From contig PVNU02004159.1 of NCBI GenBank assembly GCA_003013855.2, positions 372,001-436,000 on the forward strand: a DNA stretch of 64,000 nucleotides, in the 5' to 3' direction. A program made the position numbers and the translations under genes. Source of the stretch: Liriodendron chinense. Lineage: Eukaryota; Streptophyta; Magnoliopsida; Magnoliales; Magnoliaceae. A model generated the notes under the pieces. It ran no database searches. It saw only the letters and a list, made by a program, of their open reading frames with translations, and was not told where the DNA came from. The first letter of the stretch is position 1; each line of letters opens with the position of its first letter. This document shows, piece after piece, positions 36,018 to 47,672 of this stretch.

Positions 36018-36654
36018 CACAAAAGAGTGTATGTGTTTTGCGCGCGTGCTGGGTAAAACATATACGTTATGGCAGGCCCAAGAATTTCTACGGGTATTTA
36101 AAGTTTTGTAATTATTACAAAATGGAGAAAATCTCGCTCACGTGCGTAGCACACGTCTGAAAATCAGCCCTAGCCCATGAATCAAGCCCGTCCACTCATC
36201 AAGTGGGTGGGTTGCGAGTATGATAAAAATGGGACGGTTAGGATAACATGACTACAATCTACATTCAACAACTTTCCTACGGGACTTTATGACTAGATCT
36301 TCCGGATCCGTTGGCAAGATGAGTGGCTTGGATCTCGCCACACCACATGGGCACTTATCCCAGTATCTCAATGTAGAAGTCTATCTACCACTGAGCCATG
36401 CAGCCCCAACAATATGGTGCACTTATGGTAGGAGTGGTCTCTTTCAGAAGCTTGCCTCAGCATTGCTAGCATACACTTTCGTTGAGTCCACCAAAAGCAT
36501 GCGTCGAGTAAACCCAACCCATCTACCAATCAAATTCTAGAACAATGCTTCATCCACGTCCATCATAGCGCATTTGGTAAGGGATGCAGATTGGTGTACT
36601 TAATTGGATAGTGACCCCTCCAATACTGAACTCTGATTAGTCCGTGCTAGAAAA
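36018..36654. other. intergenic, nothing recognised
   Basis: An 83-codon frame at 36289-36540 shows no family likeness and no flanking gene signals. Not called. Confidence 0.4.
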
Positions 36655-37035
36655 GGTTCAGTGGCCCCACCATGATGTATGTATATTATTTATGTTGTCC
36701 TTAAATTTTTTTCATATCATTTTATGCTGTGAGCCAAAAATGAGATAGATCCAAATCTTAAGTGGACCACACCATAAGAAACAGTGGGTTAGTGAATACC
36801 TACCATAAAAAACTTCTTAGCAGTCAGGTATGTTTTGAGTCAAGCTTACATTTATGTCTTCCTTAGTTTAGGTACGTGTGACCTAATCAACAAGTTGGAG
36901 GGTAAATAATCAATACAATGGGCCTTAAGAATTTTTTTAATGGCAGTCATTCAATCAGCATTGTTTCTTGTGATGTGGTCCATCAAAGAATTGGATCTAC
37001 CTCATTTTTTTTAATCATGTCTTAAAATGAGCTCA
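36655..37035. mobile_element. foldback MITE, family C
   Basis: Left GTGGCCCCACCATGATGTAT with TTCATATCATTTTA. Internal AAGTGGACCACACCATAAG and CACCATAAAAAACTTCTTAG-like words. Right half TTTCTTGTGATGTGGTCCAT with TCTTAAAATGAGCTC. The right terminal arm is missing. Confidence 0.55.
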
Positions 37036-38207
37036 TTGTAAGGCCTATAGAACTTTTCCCGCACACAGACCAATAGAGAACTCCAGGTCACTTAGAAGCT
37101 CATTAGCCCGGCCGTGTTAGACCTAAGTCCATGCAAAGCGTGTTTGAAAGTTGTCAAGTAAGTACTCTTTCGCCATTTCTCAAGTAAGAGTATATCTAAA
37201 CATCAACTTGCTAATCCAATGAAATACAATCATGTCTTGCATGTGCCGACCACCGTACAGGGATGGACAGCACTCAAGCCGAGTCACCCAGTCGCATCAC
37301 ACCAGGGAGTCAAAATTGAAAAATATTTAAAATATTCGGAGCTGAGGCGGATTACCTGCCTTGGAGGCACGGCATATTAATGACCCTGGATCCTGTACCA
37401 TACTTGGAACATGCATATGATGATCCTAGCCATACATCCTGTGGGCTGATCGAATGATTGACCCAAACCAATGTTTTATATGCTAAAACATTGTAATTTT
37501 TGTACCATCGTCCATTCACTGTTGGAAGCACGAAATAGCCGGTTTTGATCTTGCCCCTGTGACCCAAATGTTATGAACGTTGGATGTTCGTAATCTGCTC
37601 CCCAAAGTACTGATCAGAAAGGAGTAGATGATTGCGTTAGCCTGCATAGTCATGTAGGGAGAATATGCATCAGATCCACCCCGTCCATCAGCTGTGCTGA
37701 TAAATTTTCGCCATGTATCCTAGAAATCAGTCCAATCCATAATACACATGGGCTATAAAACTGGGAAAAGTGTTAAATCATACCTAAAAACTCTAATTTA
37801 CGTGGTGTGTTCTACATTAGTCTTGTCACGTCCTGATTTTCAGGATATTCATTCATCCTGGAGTGACACGTAAGATTAGTGGATTGGATGGCACATACAC
37901 ACACACCCCACTGCGTACCCCACACACAATTTAGACTATTTTAACAGTAGGACTTCCTGGTGTAGGTTTTGAATCGTCCTAACTTTTAGGGTCCTTTCCA
38001 ACATACAGGATAGCCCATCTGATGGACAGTGTAGAGCACATGTACATTCAGCCCTCCATTCCCATCAGCCAATGGTCACGCAGCCGTCAGGATCGAACCG
38101 ACGGCTTTCCATCATGTGGGAGACGTGGGTTGCTTAAAAACTTCACAAGATGTGGAGATGTGCCTCTCAAATAGTGTTTTTGTTTTCGGCCTTTTTCGAT
38201 TCTCTTT
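37036..38207. other. intergenic, nothing recognised
   Basis: No gene, array or complete element seen. Confidence 0.4.
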
Positions 38208-38394
38208 TGGCCTTGTTTGGATTGTAAGTTACCTAAGATAATCTACTTATTTGATAAGTAACTTATCATGGTTTCTACGTACTTAGAAGATAAACATGTT
38301 TGGCAAACAAAGTTATCATAAAAAAAGTAAAAAACTAAGCATGTTTTGTTTCCAACATCACAAGTAATCATTCCTCAAGTCTATTTGGTTCCCT

Positions 38395-39060
38395 TCACAT
38401 CCGTTGTCCATCATGTGAGGCCAACCTTTGATGTCGATCGTTCATTTTGTAGCCCCACTAATGTGGGCTATCCATCATGTGAGACCCACCTTAGATGTGG
38501 GCCATTTACCATTAGGGTCCGATCTTTAATGTGCATCATTCATTAGGTAGCACACCTTTGATGTTGGCCATCCATCATGTGTAGCCCACCATCAATGTTA
38601 TTTTTCATCATATTGGGCCCATCTTCAATATCCGTCACCTATCATGTGGTGTCTACCTTTGACGTGGACCATCCATCATCTGGGCCCACCTCCCAAGTGG
38701 GGTTGTCCATCACAAGGAGCCCGCCTTGGAAATGGACCATTCTCATTAGCTCGACCTTTGATGTGGACTGTCCATCATGTGGGGCCCACCTTGATGTGGA
38801 TCATCCATCATGTAGAACCCACCATTATTAATTACCCATTATGTAGAGTCCACCTTTGATGTGGCCTGTCCATCATGTGGGCCCCACCTTCAATGTGGAG
38901 CCAACCTTTGATGTGGACCATTCATTGTGTGTCCCATCCATTATGCAGGGCCCACCTTGGATGTGGGCAATTCATCATTATGGCCTGACCTTTAATGTGA
39001 ACCATTCATTATGTAGGGCCCGCCTTTGATGCTGGTCATCTATCAAGTAGGGCCAACCGT
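38395..39060. repeat. ~33-bp minisatellite array 3 (degenerate)
   Basis: Units related to CCATCATGTGGGGCCCACC-TTTGATGTGGA, the same family as arrays 1 and 2 but in no recognisable shared order. Confidence 0.8.
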
Positions 39061-39076
39061 CAATGCTATTGTCCAT

Positions 39077-39990
39077 CATGTGGGGCCCACCTTCAATATC
39101 CACTGCCCATCACATGCATCCACCATGCACACCAACACTGTCTATTCATATGGGGCCCACTTTCAATATCCATTGCCCATCACATGCACACCAACACTGT
39201 CTATTCATGTGGGGCCCACCTTCAATATCCATTGCCCATCACATGCACCCACCATGCACACCAACACTGTCTATTCATGTGGGGCCCACCTTCAATATCC
39301 ATTGCCCATCACATGCACCCACCATGCACACCAACACTGTCTATTCATGTGGGGCCCACCTTCAATATCCACTACCCATCACATGCACCCACTGTGCACA
39401 CTAACACTGTCTATTCATGTGGGGCCCACCTTCAATATCCACTGCCCATCGCATGCACCCACCATATACACCAACACTGTCTATTCATGTGGGGCCTACC
39501 TTCAATATCCACTGCTCCAGCAGATCCACCCACTGTGCACACCAACACTGTCTATTCATGTGGGGCCCACCTTCAATATCCACTGCCCATCACATGCACC
39601 CACTGTGCACACCAACACTGTCTATTCATGTGGGGCCCACCTTCAATATCCATTGCCCATTACATGCACCCACCTTATACACCAACATTGTCTATTCAAG
39701 TGGGGCCAACCTTCAATATCCACAGCCCCATCACATCCACCCACTATACACACCAACACTATCTATTCATGTGGGGCCCACCTTCAATATCCACTGCCCA
39801 TCACATGCACCCACTGTGCACATCAACACTGTCTATTCATGTGGGGCCCACCTTCAATATCCACTGTCCATCGCATGCACCCACTATGCACATCAACATT
39901 GTCTATTCATGTAGGGCCTACCTTCAATATCTACTACCCATCACATGCACCTACTGTATACACCAACACTCTATTTGTGTGGGGCCTATG
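39077..39990. repeat. 70-bp tandem array, 13 units plus a partial
   Basis: Units start CATGTGGGGCCCACCTTCAA at 39077, 39147, 39207, 39277, 39347, 39417, 39487, 39557, 39627, 39697, 39768, 39838 and 39908. The spacing is 70 bp except for one 60-bp unit (39147, missing 10 bp) and one of 71. Each unit ends ACCAACACTGTCTATT. The period is 1 mod 3 and the unit lacks stops, so all three forward frames stay open (up to 324 codons). These are not genes. Confidence 0.93.
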
Positions 39991-40189
39991 TCGATGGTAA
40001 ACTACGTGCTTATTCTTCTCTCTAGTTACTTTATTCGGCAACTTGTGAAAAAGTAAAAAAGCTAAAAATATTAACTGAAGTAATTATATATTTTTAAGTT
40101 AAAAAGTTGCTTATTAATTATCATAAACGAAATTACTTATCTAAAATAAGCAGAAAAAGTAACTTATTTGGTGGCATCCAAACGGGCCC

Positions 40190-40598
40190 TTCATGTTCAT
40201 GCTTTTGGCTACTTTCCAGCAGGTTGCGTAGACCATTTCTTTTTAGCCATTCTATATTCGCCACTTGAATGGCTGATCATTTGATCGGCCTTGATTTTTT
40301 TAGCTCTACGATTTGGATGGCTAGGATGCATGTACATGAATTCCACGTTTAGCACCACCATTTAGAAGTTGGTGGTATGGCCCAGTACTTTAACCCTTAA
40401 TTAAGCATCCATTATGGCACATGCAACACATGTGGAAAGAGAGAGAGGAACAGTCATCAGCATTCATCCCAGCTTTGTAATTTTGGGGTCCATTATACTT
40501 TTAAATGTCCCCCTTTAGATGAGGTGCTAACATAAGGCAAGGCAATAATAAATGTATAACTAAATGTTACACAGTTGTCACGGTGGATCCAAATAAGA
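40190..40598. other. intergenic, nothing recognised
   Basis: No gene or repeat recognised. Confidence 0.4.
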
Positions 40599-40740
40599 GC
40601 TAGCCCAGCGGAAAAATGCCTAGGCGTTTCAACGTAAGGGTGGGTGGGCGCATTGTGTGACTAACCATATGGGTGCGTTATGCAGCTAACACAGGGTGGG
40701 TGTGTCGCATTATTAAGAAAATAAATAAATAAATAAATGC
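40599..40740 (+). mobile_element. SINE (box B deleted)
   Basis: CTAGCCCAGCGG (box A), GCCTAGGCGTTTCAACG, GTGTGACTAACCATATGGGT and GCTAACACAGGGTGGGTG match the complete SINE at 58419-58590 read inverted, but the box B stretch is missing. It ends in an (AAAT)n tail. Confidence 0.68.
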
Positions 40741-40799
40741 AAGAAAATAAGTAAAAGAGAAGTGAAATCGAATTGGTACTATGCGTCAAAGGGCCTAGC

Positions 40800-41272
40800 T
40801 AGAGTTGGATGGTCATGTAGGGCCTTTGTAGGTCCCACCATGATATATATATATGTTTTATCCACACCGTTCATTCATTTTTACAAATCATTGTAGGGGC
40901 ATAAGCCCAAAAAGGAGGCAACTTGAAGTTTCAAATGGATCACACCACAAGAAGCAATGGGATTAAAAGCCTATAGTTGAAAACTTCTCGGGTCTATAGA
41001 AGCTTTGGATCAATTTGATATTTATGTTTTCTCTTCAACCCTAGGCTAAATAAACTTAGGAACAGGTTGGATGGCAAATAAATATGCCCTATTAAGTTTT
41101 CAATGGTACAAATTTAATCCCCACCACTTCTTGTGGTGTGGTCCACTTGAGCCTTCCATCTACCTTCTTTTTGGCCGGGCTCATGCCTTAAAATGATCTA
41201 TCAATATAGATGGATGGCATCTTGTAAAACATATACATCACGTTGGGCCCCACGGTCCCCCTAATAGGACCT
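40800..41272. mobile_element. foldback MITE, family C
   Basis: Left GTAGGTCCCACCATGATATA with TTATCCACACCGTTCATTC. Right GAATGATCT-type inverse as AAAATGATCTATC, GATGGATGGCATC, ACATATACATCACG and TGGGCCCCAC. Internal GTGTGGTCCACTTGAGCC is shared with most family C copies. Confidence 0.68.
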
Positions 41273-41350
41273 GTCCATTTTTAGCTGGGTGCTAGGGGGG
41301 TAGTACCCAACCTGCGCTCCAAAAGAAGTGGGTAAAACCAACCCAAAGAA

Positions 41351-41441
41351 GTGTCTCACCTGCTAGCCCTGCTGGAAGATGTCTATGCGGTGGATTAGGT
41401 GGGTGCATCATGTGACTAACCAAGTGGGTGTGATGCGAAAA
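41351..41441 (+). mobile_element. SINE fragment
   Basis: GTGTCTCACCTGCTAGCCC at the head, then a deletion, then GTGACTAACCAAGTGGGTG. Same family as 58419-58590. Confidence 0.6.
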
Positions 41442-42199
41442 TTCAACCCTTTTTTAAATTTTCTATTCATCCATTATTTATTTTGAAAATTTCATTTAAT
41501 ATTTAATAAAATTCGAAAAATTACGACTTTCATAAAACTAATTAAATGGGCAAAAATATCAATTTGAAAACACTAATATAAGAAGAAATTGATCTCACAT
41601 GTCGTCACAAGCCTATTATGAATGATAAACATTGAACAAGGAAAAGAAAGATGATCCCACATTCATGTTCCAAACGATATTGTAGAAAAATAATTACTCG
41701 CTATTTCTGATTTTTATACAACCTTGTTCACACTTCCATGCAGATAGTCGCATGCATAACTAATATTATTAATTTGGATGATCAGAAGAAATTCACCTGC
41801 TCCTTGGATGATCAGAACCGTCCACTAAGTGACATGCAAAAATAGATGGACAAGATCGTTCATAGAATATAGGTCCGGAAACGTATAGTCAAAACTTCGT
41901 CGTGACTTTTTTAACAGCAGCCAAGGAGGAATAGTCCGGACCTAATGGACGATCCACATGGGTGATGATGTCGATGCCAATGATTCATGATGCATTTAGG
42001 TCCACATGAAGGTTTTACCCTGTCATCTTTTTCTTTATAAATTTCCCACAAACGAACGGTCAGTTTTGGAGAAAATATATGACAAACATGCAAGTTTTCA
42101 ATTATGACACGTGGGGCTCATGGTCCGTAATCTAAACCGTTGATCTGGTGTGTTCACTGTGAATAGATCATGCCCCTAATGACACCAATGTTGAAAATT
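41442..42199. other. intergenic, nothing recognised
   Basis: No gene or complete element seen. Confidence 0.4.
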
Positions 42200-42456
42200 A
42201 ATTTTCTATGGCCCACTGTAATGTTTGTTTACCATCCAACCTGCTCATAAGGTTCACATAGGCCTGGATGAAGGGAAAACACAAAAATCATCTTGATAAA
42301 AAAACTTCTGTGGCTCCCAAGAAGTTTTCAACGGTGGTAGACGTTCCATCCCACTGTTTTCTATGGTGTGGCTTACTTGAGCCTTGGATCTGCCTCCTTT
42401 TAGAGCTCACGCCTTAAAATGATATGTTAAAATGGATGGAGTGTGGATAAGATTAC
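42200..42456. repeat. right-half MITE fragment, family C
   Basis: CCATCCAACCTGCTCATAAG, GGCCTGGATGAAGGGAAAAC, ATGGTGTGGCTTACTTGAGC and AAAATGATATGTT follow the family C order, without the left arm. Confidence 0.55.
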
Positions 42457-42713
42457 AAGATCCTAACTGTCAATCTTAGATTTTTTTTAATTTTTATTAT
42501 TTATTTTTCACGTGGAAAGCTGCTATGTTTCTTTTCTTTAGCTAAAAGATTGAAAGGCCACGATCTCGTTTTCATTAGATTTTTGAGACGTGTTCCATCC
42601 GCAAACGGGCACAGCAGACTACTGGTCTGGATTACAGAACCATGGGCCCCACTGATCAGAATTCAAAACCCGTGGAGACTGTGTAGGGACGCGACCGTAT
42701 ACCGTTTAATTCC

Positions 42714-43227
42714 AGAGCGGATTAGGTGAGACCCGGCCTCACCCAAGACTGTGCGGCCTTTACCGTAGGGCCCACCTTGATGTACGTATTATGTATCCAC
42801 TCCGTCCATCCGTTTTTCCAGATGATTTTAGTAAATTATCCAAAAAATGAAGTAGATCCAACTACCAGGTGGACCATACCTTAAGAAATAGTGGTGATTG
42901 ACCATCCTACCATTAAAAACTTTTTAGGGCTCACCTTAATGTTTCCGTAGTGTTTATTTACCATTCAATCTGTTGAAAAGTTCACATAAGCCTTTATGAA
43001 GGTAAAAAAAATATCATCTTGATCCAAAAATTTTGTGGCCCATTAATGGTCAATCACCACTGTTTGTCTTATGGTATGCTCCACCTAAAAATTCGATCTG
43101 CTTCAGTTTTTGAATAATACCCTCAAATGATCTGGAAAAACGGATGGACGGCGTGGATATATAATACATACATCAAGGTGGGCCCCACAGTAAACCTACG
43201 GTAAGGGCTCACGTAATCCTCCTCTTT
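42714..43227. mobile_element. MITE, family A, with 11-bp flanking direct repeat
   Basis: Left AGAGCGGATTAGGTGAGACC with GGCCTCACCC. Right, read inverted, GGATTACGTGAGCCC. Long arms hold GGGCCCACCTTGATGTACG with CCGTCCATCCGTTTTTCCAG at left, and CTGGAAAAACGGATGGACGG with CATCAAGGTGGGCCCCAC at right. CGTTTAATTCC occurs at 42703-42713 and 43228-43238. A 9-bp Mutator-type TSD fits within it. Confidence 0.85.
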
Positions 43228-43249
43228 CGTTTAATTCCTTTCATTTACT

Positions 43250-43520
43250 TTGTAACATCACGCTATCGTCATGCCGACAGTCATCTCCGAGATTTTTTAA
43301 AATATCACGATAAACATTGCGCCATATTATTGAGATATTTTCAAAATCTCGGACGATTTTAAATATCATTAACTCGAAAATGGTAAAGAAATTTAGGATT
43401 TCCGGTATTTATAAGAAATATTTTAAAAATATTTTTATTTTCGGGGAGATTTTACGGAGAAAATCACATATTTTGAAAATCTCACTCGAAATCTCGGGAG
43501 AGAGAAAAGAGGAAATCCGT
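43250..43520. repeat. AT-rich repeat with AAAATCTCGG motifs
   Basis: AAAATCTCGG, CTCGGACGATTTT, GAAATCTCGGGAG and AAATATTTT-type words recur in both orientations. Probably a decayed element. Class unknown. Confidence 0.4.
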
Positions 43521-43892
43521 GCGTGGATATAAGCGCGCGAATATGAGATGATGGACCATTCCATGTACGGGGCAAAGATGGAAGAGATGAAATGTTGACG
43601 AGATGCGTTATCATCCGTCGCCTATTTATGGTGTGGACCGTCGAACATCTGAGGAGGTTGTCTTACCATAAAAATAGAAATCTAACCACTCTGGTCGATT
43701 CGCGCGTGGATAGATTATTCACGAGCTCTTCTGCTGCGCACATGCCTAAGTTGCACACGTGCGAAAGTTATTTAATGGTGGGATATTTCCTAGCACGTGT
43801 GCATGCTCTGGCCTAGATACCAATAAAAACATTTAAAACTATGTTTATGCACCAGCACATGCTCAGATGGTCATGGATACCCACAAGGTCGA
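43521..43892. other. intergenic, nothing recognised
   Basis: No gene recognised. A 74-codon frame here has no family likeness. Confidence 0.35.
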
Positions 43893-44336
43893 GTTGTGTG
43901 GGCCCCACCGTGATCGATGTTGGGCATCGAACCCATCAATTAGATGCATCTTTTCATGATGGGCCATGTGTATAAAAATTAGGCTAATCCATAACTTAAC
44001 TGGGCCGCACCAAATATAATAGTTGAGAGTGGATCTCACTCATTGAAACCTTCATGATTGTTTATAGGGCCCATTGAGATGTGGTTTAGAGATCCAACCC
44101 ATCTATTTTGTATGTCCCACTTGATGAGGGGTCACAACAAGTTTCAGCTGTATCTAAAACTTAGCTGGACCCACTAAGTGCTTTTAGATGTTTCAGGCAT
44201 GATTTTAGATGGTGTGACCCACTTGAGTTTCGAATATGATTTATTTTTTGGATATTCCCTAACTAGAAGGAACCCACCAAATGCACGGTGTGGATGTTTA
44301 ACATAGATCCCAATGGGGCCCACACAACTCAGCCTC
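43893..44336. mobile_element. foldback MITE, family D-like
   Basis: GAGTTGTGTGGGCCCCACCG with TGATCGATG at left is mirrored by CATAGATCCCAATGGGGCCC and ACACAACTC at right. Family words GTGACCCACTTGAGTTTCG inside. Confidence 0.68.
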
Positions 44337-44645
44337 ATGGGAAGCTCCCATGGGGTGGACCTCATATTACCATTTCTCCACACACATGTATGTTTTACTA
44401 ATTAAAAGAGAGAGAAAAAAAATGAGGAACTAGCTCATATGTAAAGTATGCAAATACAAGGGAAGGCATGATTTATCCTAATCTAAACGTCTTTGAGCTT
44501 GGTGTCCAAAGCATCAACGAGAATAGCTTTCAGGAATTTTAAGAAACTTAATTGCTGCTTAGGCATTTCACACAGGCAACTGAACATTAGGATATCAATG
44601 CAAATTCAATACTAATAATCCAATGAGGCATAGGTTCTAGATGGC

Positions 44646-44800
44646 CAGTGACTGGTAAGAGCTTCAACATGAGGTGGTAGACTCACAAGAGTTTCAACAC
44701 AACGTCATGGGTTCAAGTAACTATTGTGGTTAAATTCCACTACAGTATGAGTGTAAGTGTGTATAAAAAAAATAAAAAAACAAAAAGAAAAAGAAAAATC
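44646..44800 (+). mobile_element. tRNA-derived SINE with A-rich tail
   Basis: GGTAAGAGC (box A-like), GTCATGGGTTCAAGTAAC (box B), a GAGTGTAAGTGTGTATAAAAAA terminus and a long A-rich tail. Flanking CTAGATGGCC (44637-44646) and CCAGATGGTC (44800-44809) may be the target duplication. Confidence 0.68.
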
Positions 44801-44809
44801 CAGATGGTC

Positions 44810-45713
44810 GTGAAGCCAATAAAACATCAAATATCCATGTAGTTATGTAGTTTATATGTCTAGTATAGTTGATAGGTTGTTGTTACCACGTTATGCAGTT
44901 TTTTATTTTTTATTTTGTACTGTCTTAGTTGTCTTTTATATCTTGTCATTGCCATAGTCCAACATGCCAAGGGCATTATCTATATAAATTAGTGTTGCAA
45001 ATTCCTCTTGATCATCATCAACACATTATGGTGAAATGACTTATAAAAGTTGAGAGAGATGTGCCACCAGGTGGTCTCAAGAATATATTAGAATCAGCAT
45101 GGCTCATATTTGTTTTGTGGGTGGGGCCTACACGTTTTTTTTTTTCTTTCTATTTTTACTTCATTATTTTTTTTTCCAAATTGAATTTTAAATTTAAAAG
45201 AGCATCCAAACTCCTCTCATGTCTCATAATTATTTCCTTTACAAAAATTGGAGGTATCCCCTCATAAAAATATCACAATGGAGAGGCATTCCATCGAGAA
45301 AATATGGAGAATACTATAATGACATATCCTGTCAATCAATTCACCTTTAGAAGATCTGAGCATTTAATCGTAATCCAATGGTTATTTTAACCTTAGAATT
45401 AGAAAGGTAAAAAGATTCCCTTTACTTTCATAGTGATTAGGTTGACTGCTGGATGTATATATATTATTCATCTCCAACTTTATGCAGAGGCCACAAAGAT
45501 CGAGTTGCCATCCTGCAAGCTCATCCATCTAGTCCATTCTTTCAATATAGTCTACTAGCATTAGCTACTAGGAACTCGTTATTGCACATGCATTGGCAAT
45601 AGGTACGAAGCCACCTTGTGCCATGACCTTTTAAGGGTTTTGAGGTTAACACCCCTCCAATCTTAGAAAGGGTGACCTAGCTGAGGAGAATGGGATTGCA
45701 TCCTGCCCTTGTT
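44810..45713. other. intergenic, nothing recognised
   Basis: No gene or complete element recognised. T-rich tract at 45137-45175. Confidence 0.4.
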
Positions 45714-45988
45714 GGCAGATCTGTGGAGGGGCCACTGTGATGTATCTGTTTATCCTCTGAGATCATTTTAAGGTATGAGTCCAAAAGGAGGGTAGTACGA
45801 AAGATGACTTTTGCATTTAATGCTTTATTCATTTATTGCAACCCAAACTTACTATTTTGTGCGGTGCGGCCCACTAGAATGGTTGACTCTACATCATTTT
45901 TAGAATCATGCATTAAAATAATCTTAGAAAAGGAATAGATAGAGCAAATAAATAAATACATCACAGTGGGTCCCTCCATAGATCTGCC
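45714..45988. mobile_element. short foldback MITE, family C variant
   Basis: GGCAGATCTGTGGAGGGGCC at the left and CCCTCCATAGATCTGCC at the right are inverted. Arms continue through CACTGTGATGTATCTG and ATACATCACAGTGGG. 275 bp. No TSD evident. Confidence 0.75.
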
Positions 45989-46205
45989 CAGATAGTAATC
46001 CGTCTATGCAGGGGTAAGACCCAATCCACATTCGCCCTAAGGATTGCCTTAGGCCTAAGAATTATAAAATTCATGCTACGATCATTTGGTCCGGCCGTGT
46101 TAGGTAATGGAAAGGAACTTTATAAACTACACATGTAAAAAAATAAAAACATGAACTAAAAAGGTGAATTTTTGCTCAAATAATTGCTATTCTGGATTAG
46201 TTTCT

Positions 46206-46348
46206 AGACATGTGTCGTGATGCCATTAGTGAGGTGGTGATTGAACAAAAGATTCTGTCCAACCAAGGAATTGGATGGACACGTGTCATGATGCCATTAG
46301 TCAGGTGGTGATTGGACAAAAGGTTCTCTCCAAACAAGGAGTTGGATG
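46206..46348. repeat. 71-bp direct tandem duplication
   Basis: GTGTCGTGATGCCATTAGTG at 46212 and GTGTCATGATGCCATTAGTC at 46283 head two ~71-bp copies that continue through GGTGGTGATTG-ACAAAAG and CCAA-CAAGGA-TTGGATGG with few differences. Confidence 0.85.
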
Positions 46349-47399
46349 GAGAGCCAAAGCTTGTGATGGGTAACCCAAGCTCATACCAAAAGGGTCCTCA
46401 TCGCCCACCTTGAAAATGGTACTGAGCTCCCTATTTCTCATGATGGCTGCTTTTACTGCTTGCAAATTAAGAGAACATTTACAGCTAATTACAACCCTTA
46501 ATATTGAAGACTTGAACACCTAATTACATCTAATTATCATTAATTACCTCTTCTTTTTTTACAATAACTGAATCACACCTAACTTAGTATCCAAGATGGT
46601 AGTTTATACATCATGTGGCCCACCTCATGACCAGTTGTTGCCATCTGCAAAGCCCACATGCTGACATGGCACACCTGCATGATCCATCAAATCAAACCAG
46701 CCCACATTATTTAGATCTTCTGGCCTAAGATCCAGACAATTTCACTCCTTAGGTGGACCACAAATGTACAAACAATATGGACGGCTAGATTAAAAAAGAA
46801 AGAAGAAGAAAGAAGAAGTTTCAACGGTTGGTGTGTGTCGTAAAATAGACTATATGAGGAGTGAAACATCACACGTGCTGTATTGATCCATGAGCTTGCG
46901 TGCAAATGAGAAGGGCTATACATGCACGTGGGGCGAGCAAATCTTTAGATTACATCTGGCAGATGCAATTATGAGTTCGAGATTATCATGCGTCTATTTG
47001 CTGCTTCTTATGGAATAGAATCTGAACTTTCAAGAAAGTTGTACAAGTGGCACATCAATCAATCTGACGAATGGTGTGGGTTCATCCATGGGACCCACCC
47101 CTGCAGGTGGTCGGTAGCCAGCCAGGCATTTTACCGACTGGATGATGTTAACAGTTAGATTGTGCTTTGCAAAATGGACAATAAAATAGAATATTTTGCA
47201 ACGGGATCCACTCAGTAGAAGAGTTTCAAGAAGCTGATGGCTGGGATTATCCGATTCATGTTTTACCTAAGGTCCACAGTACTTTCCTTTCAGTCCCCTT
47301 CAGACGAACGTCTTAGATCACCCCACCGACGCACCATAAGTCTAATTTGTGGGATATTACAATGTAGGGTCCACCTCACAGGTACTGTATTTAGTTTTT
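46349..47399. other. intergenic, nothing recognised
   Basis: No gene or complete element recognised. Confidence 0.4.
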
Positions 47400-47552
47400 G
47401 AGTCCCGGATTTCTGCTCGAACCTAGCAGAGAACCTCTGCTGCTGTCTCTCTCATTGGTCCATCTGCCTAGCCATAGCCCAACTAGGCTGAGGTGGACCA
47501 ATGAGAGAGGTAAAAATCAGAAGTTCTCGATTCGAACAGGAGATCGGGACTC
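47400..47552. mobile_element. 153-bp foldback MITE with 8-9 bp TSD
   Basis: The left arm 47400-47470 begins GAGTCCCGGATTTCTGCTCG. The right arm 47483-47552 ends TTCGAACAGGAGATCGGGAC then TC. Both carry CTCTCTCATTGGTCCA / TGGACCAATGAGAGAG. It is flanked by TTAGTTTTT (47391-47399) and TTAGTTTTA (47553-47561). Nearly the whole element is one hairpin. Confidence 0.8.
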
Positions 47553-47561
47553 TTAGTTTTA

Positions 47562-47672
47562 TTTTTATTTTTTAGGTTAGTACACACCCCATTGTTAGTA
47601 CACCCACCAACCTCTGTTAGTCACACTGCAATCTTAGCCACCTCCACTTTGGAAATTGATACTTAGTCCAAT
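47562..47672 (-). mobile_element. SINE 3' part
   Basis: Minus-strand words GTGGCTAAGATTGCAGTGTG, ACTAACAGAGGTTGGTGGGT and GGGGTGTGTACTAAC, with an A-rich tail, match the SINE at 23713-23872. The head is missing. Confidence 0.58.

Larger units (their letters stand above)
38208..40189. mobile_element. TIR element (GGCC.TGTTTGGAT ends) carrying minisatellites
   Basis: Left end GGCCTTGTTTGGATTG then TAAGTTAC. Right end, read inverted, GGGCCCGTTTGGATGCCACC then AAATAAGTTAC. AT-rich TAACTTAT arms follow inside on both sides (38235-38345 and 40040-40165). The middle is a loose ~33-bp array (38395-39060) followed by a tight 70-bp array. No transposase. The ends resemble those of hAT-type non-autonomous elements, but no 8-bp TSD is evident. 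Confidence 0.7.

Noticed and set aside
39026..40056. Open reading frames of 324, 290 and 165 codons
   Set aside because: All three overlap in different frames of one 70-bp tandem repeat whose period keeps every frame open.
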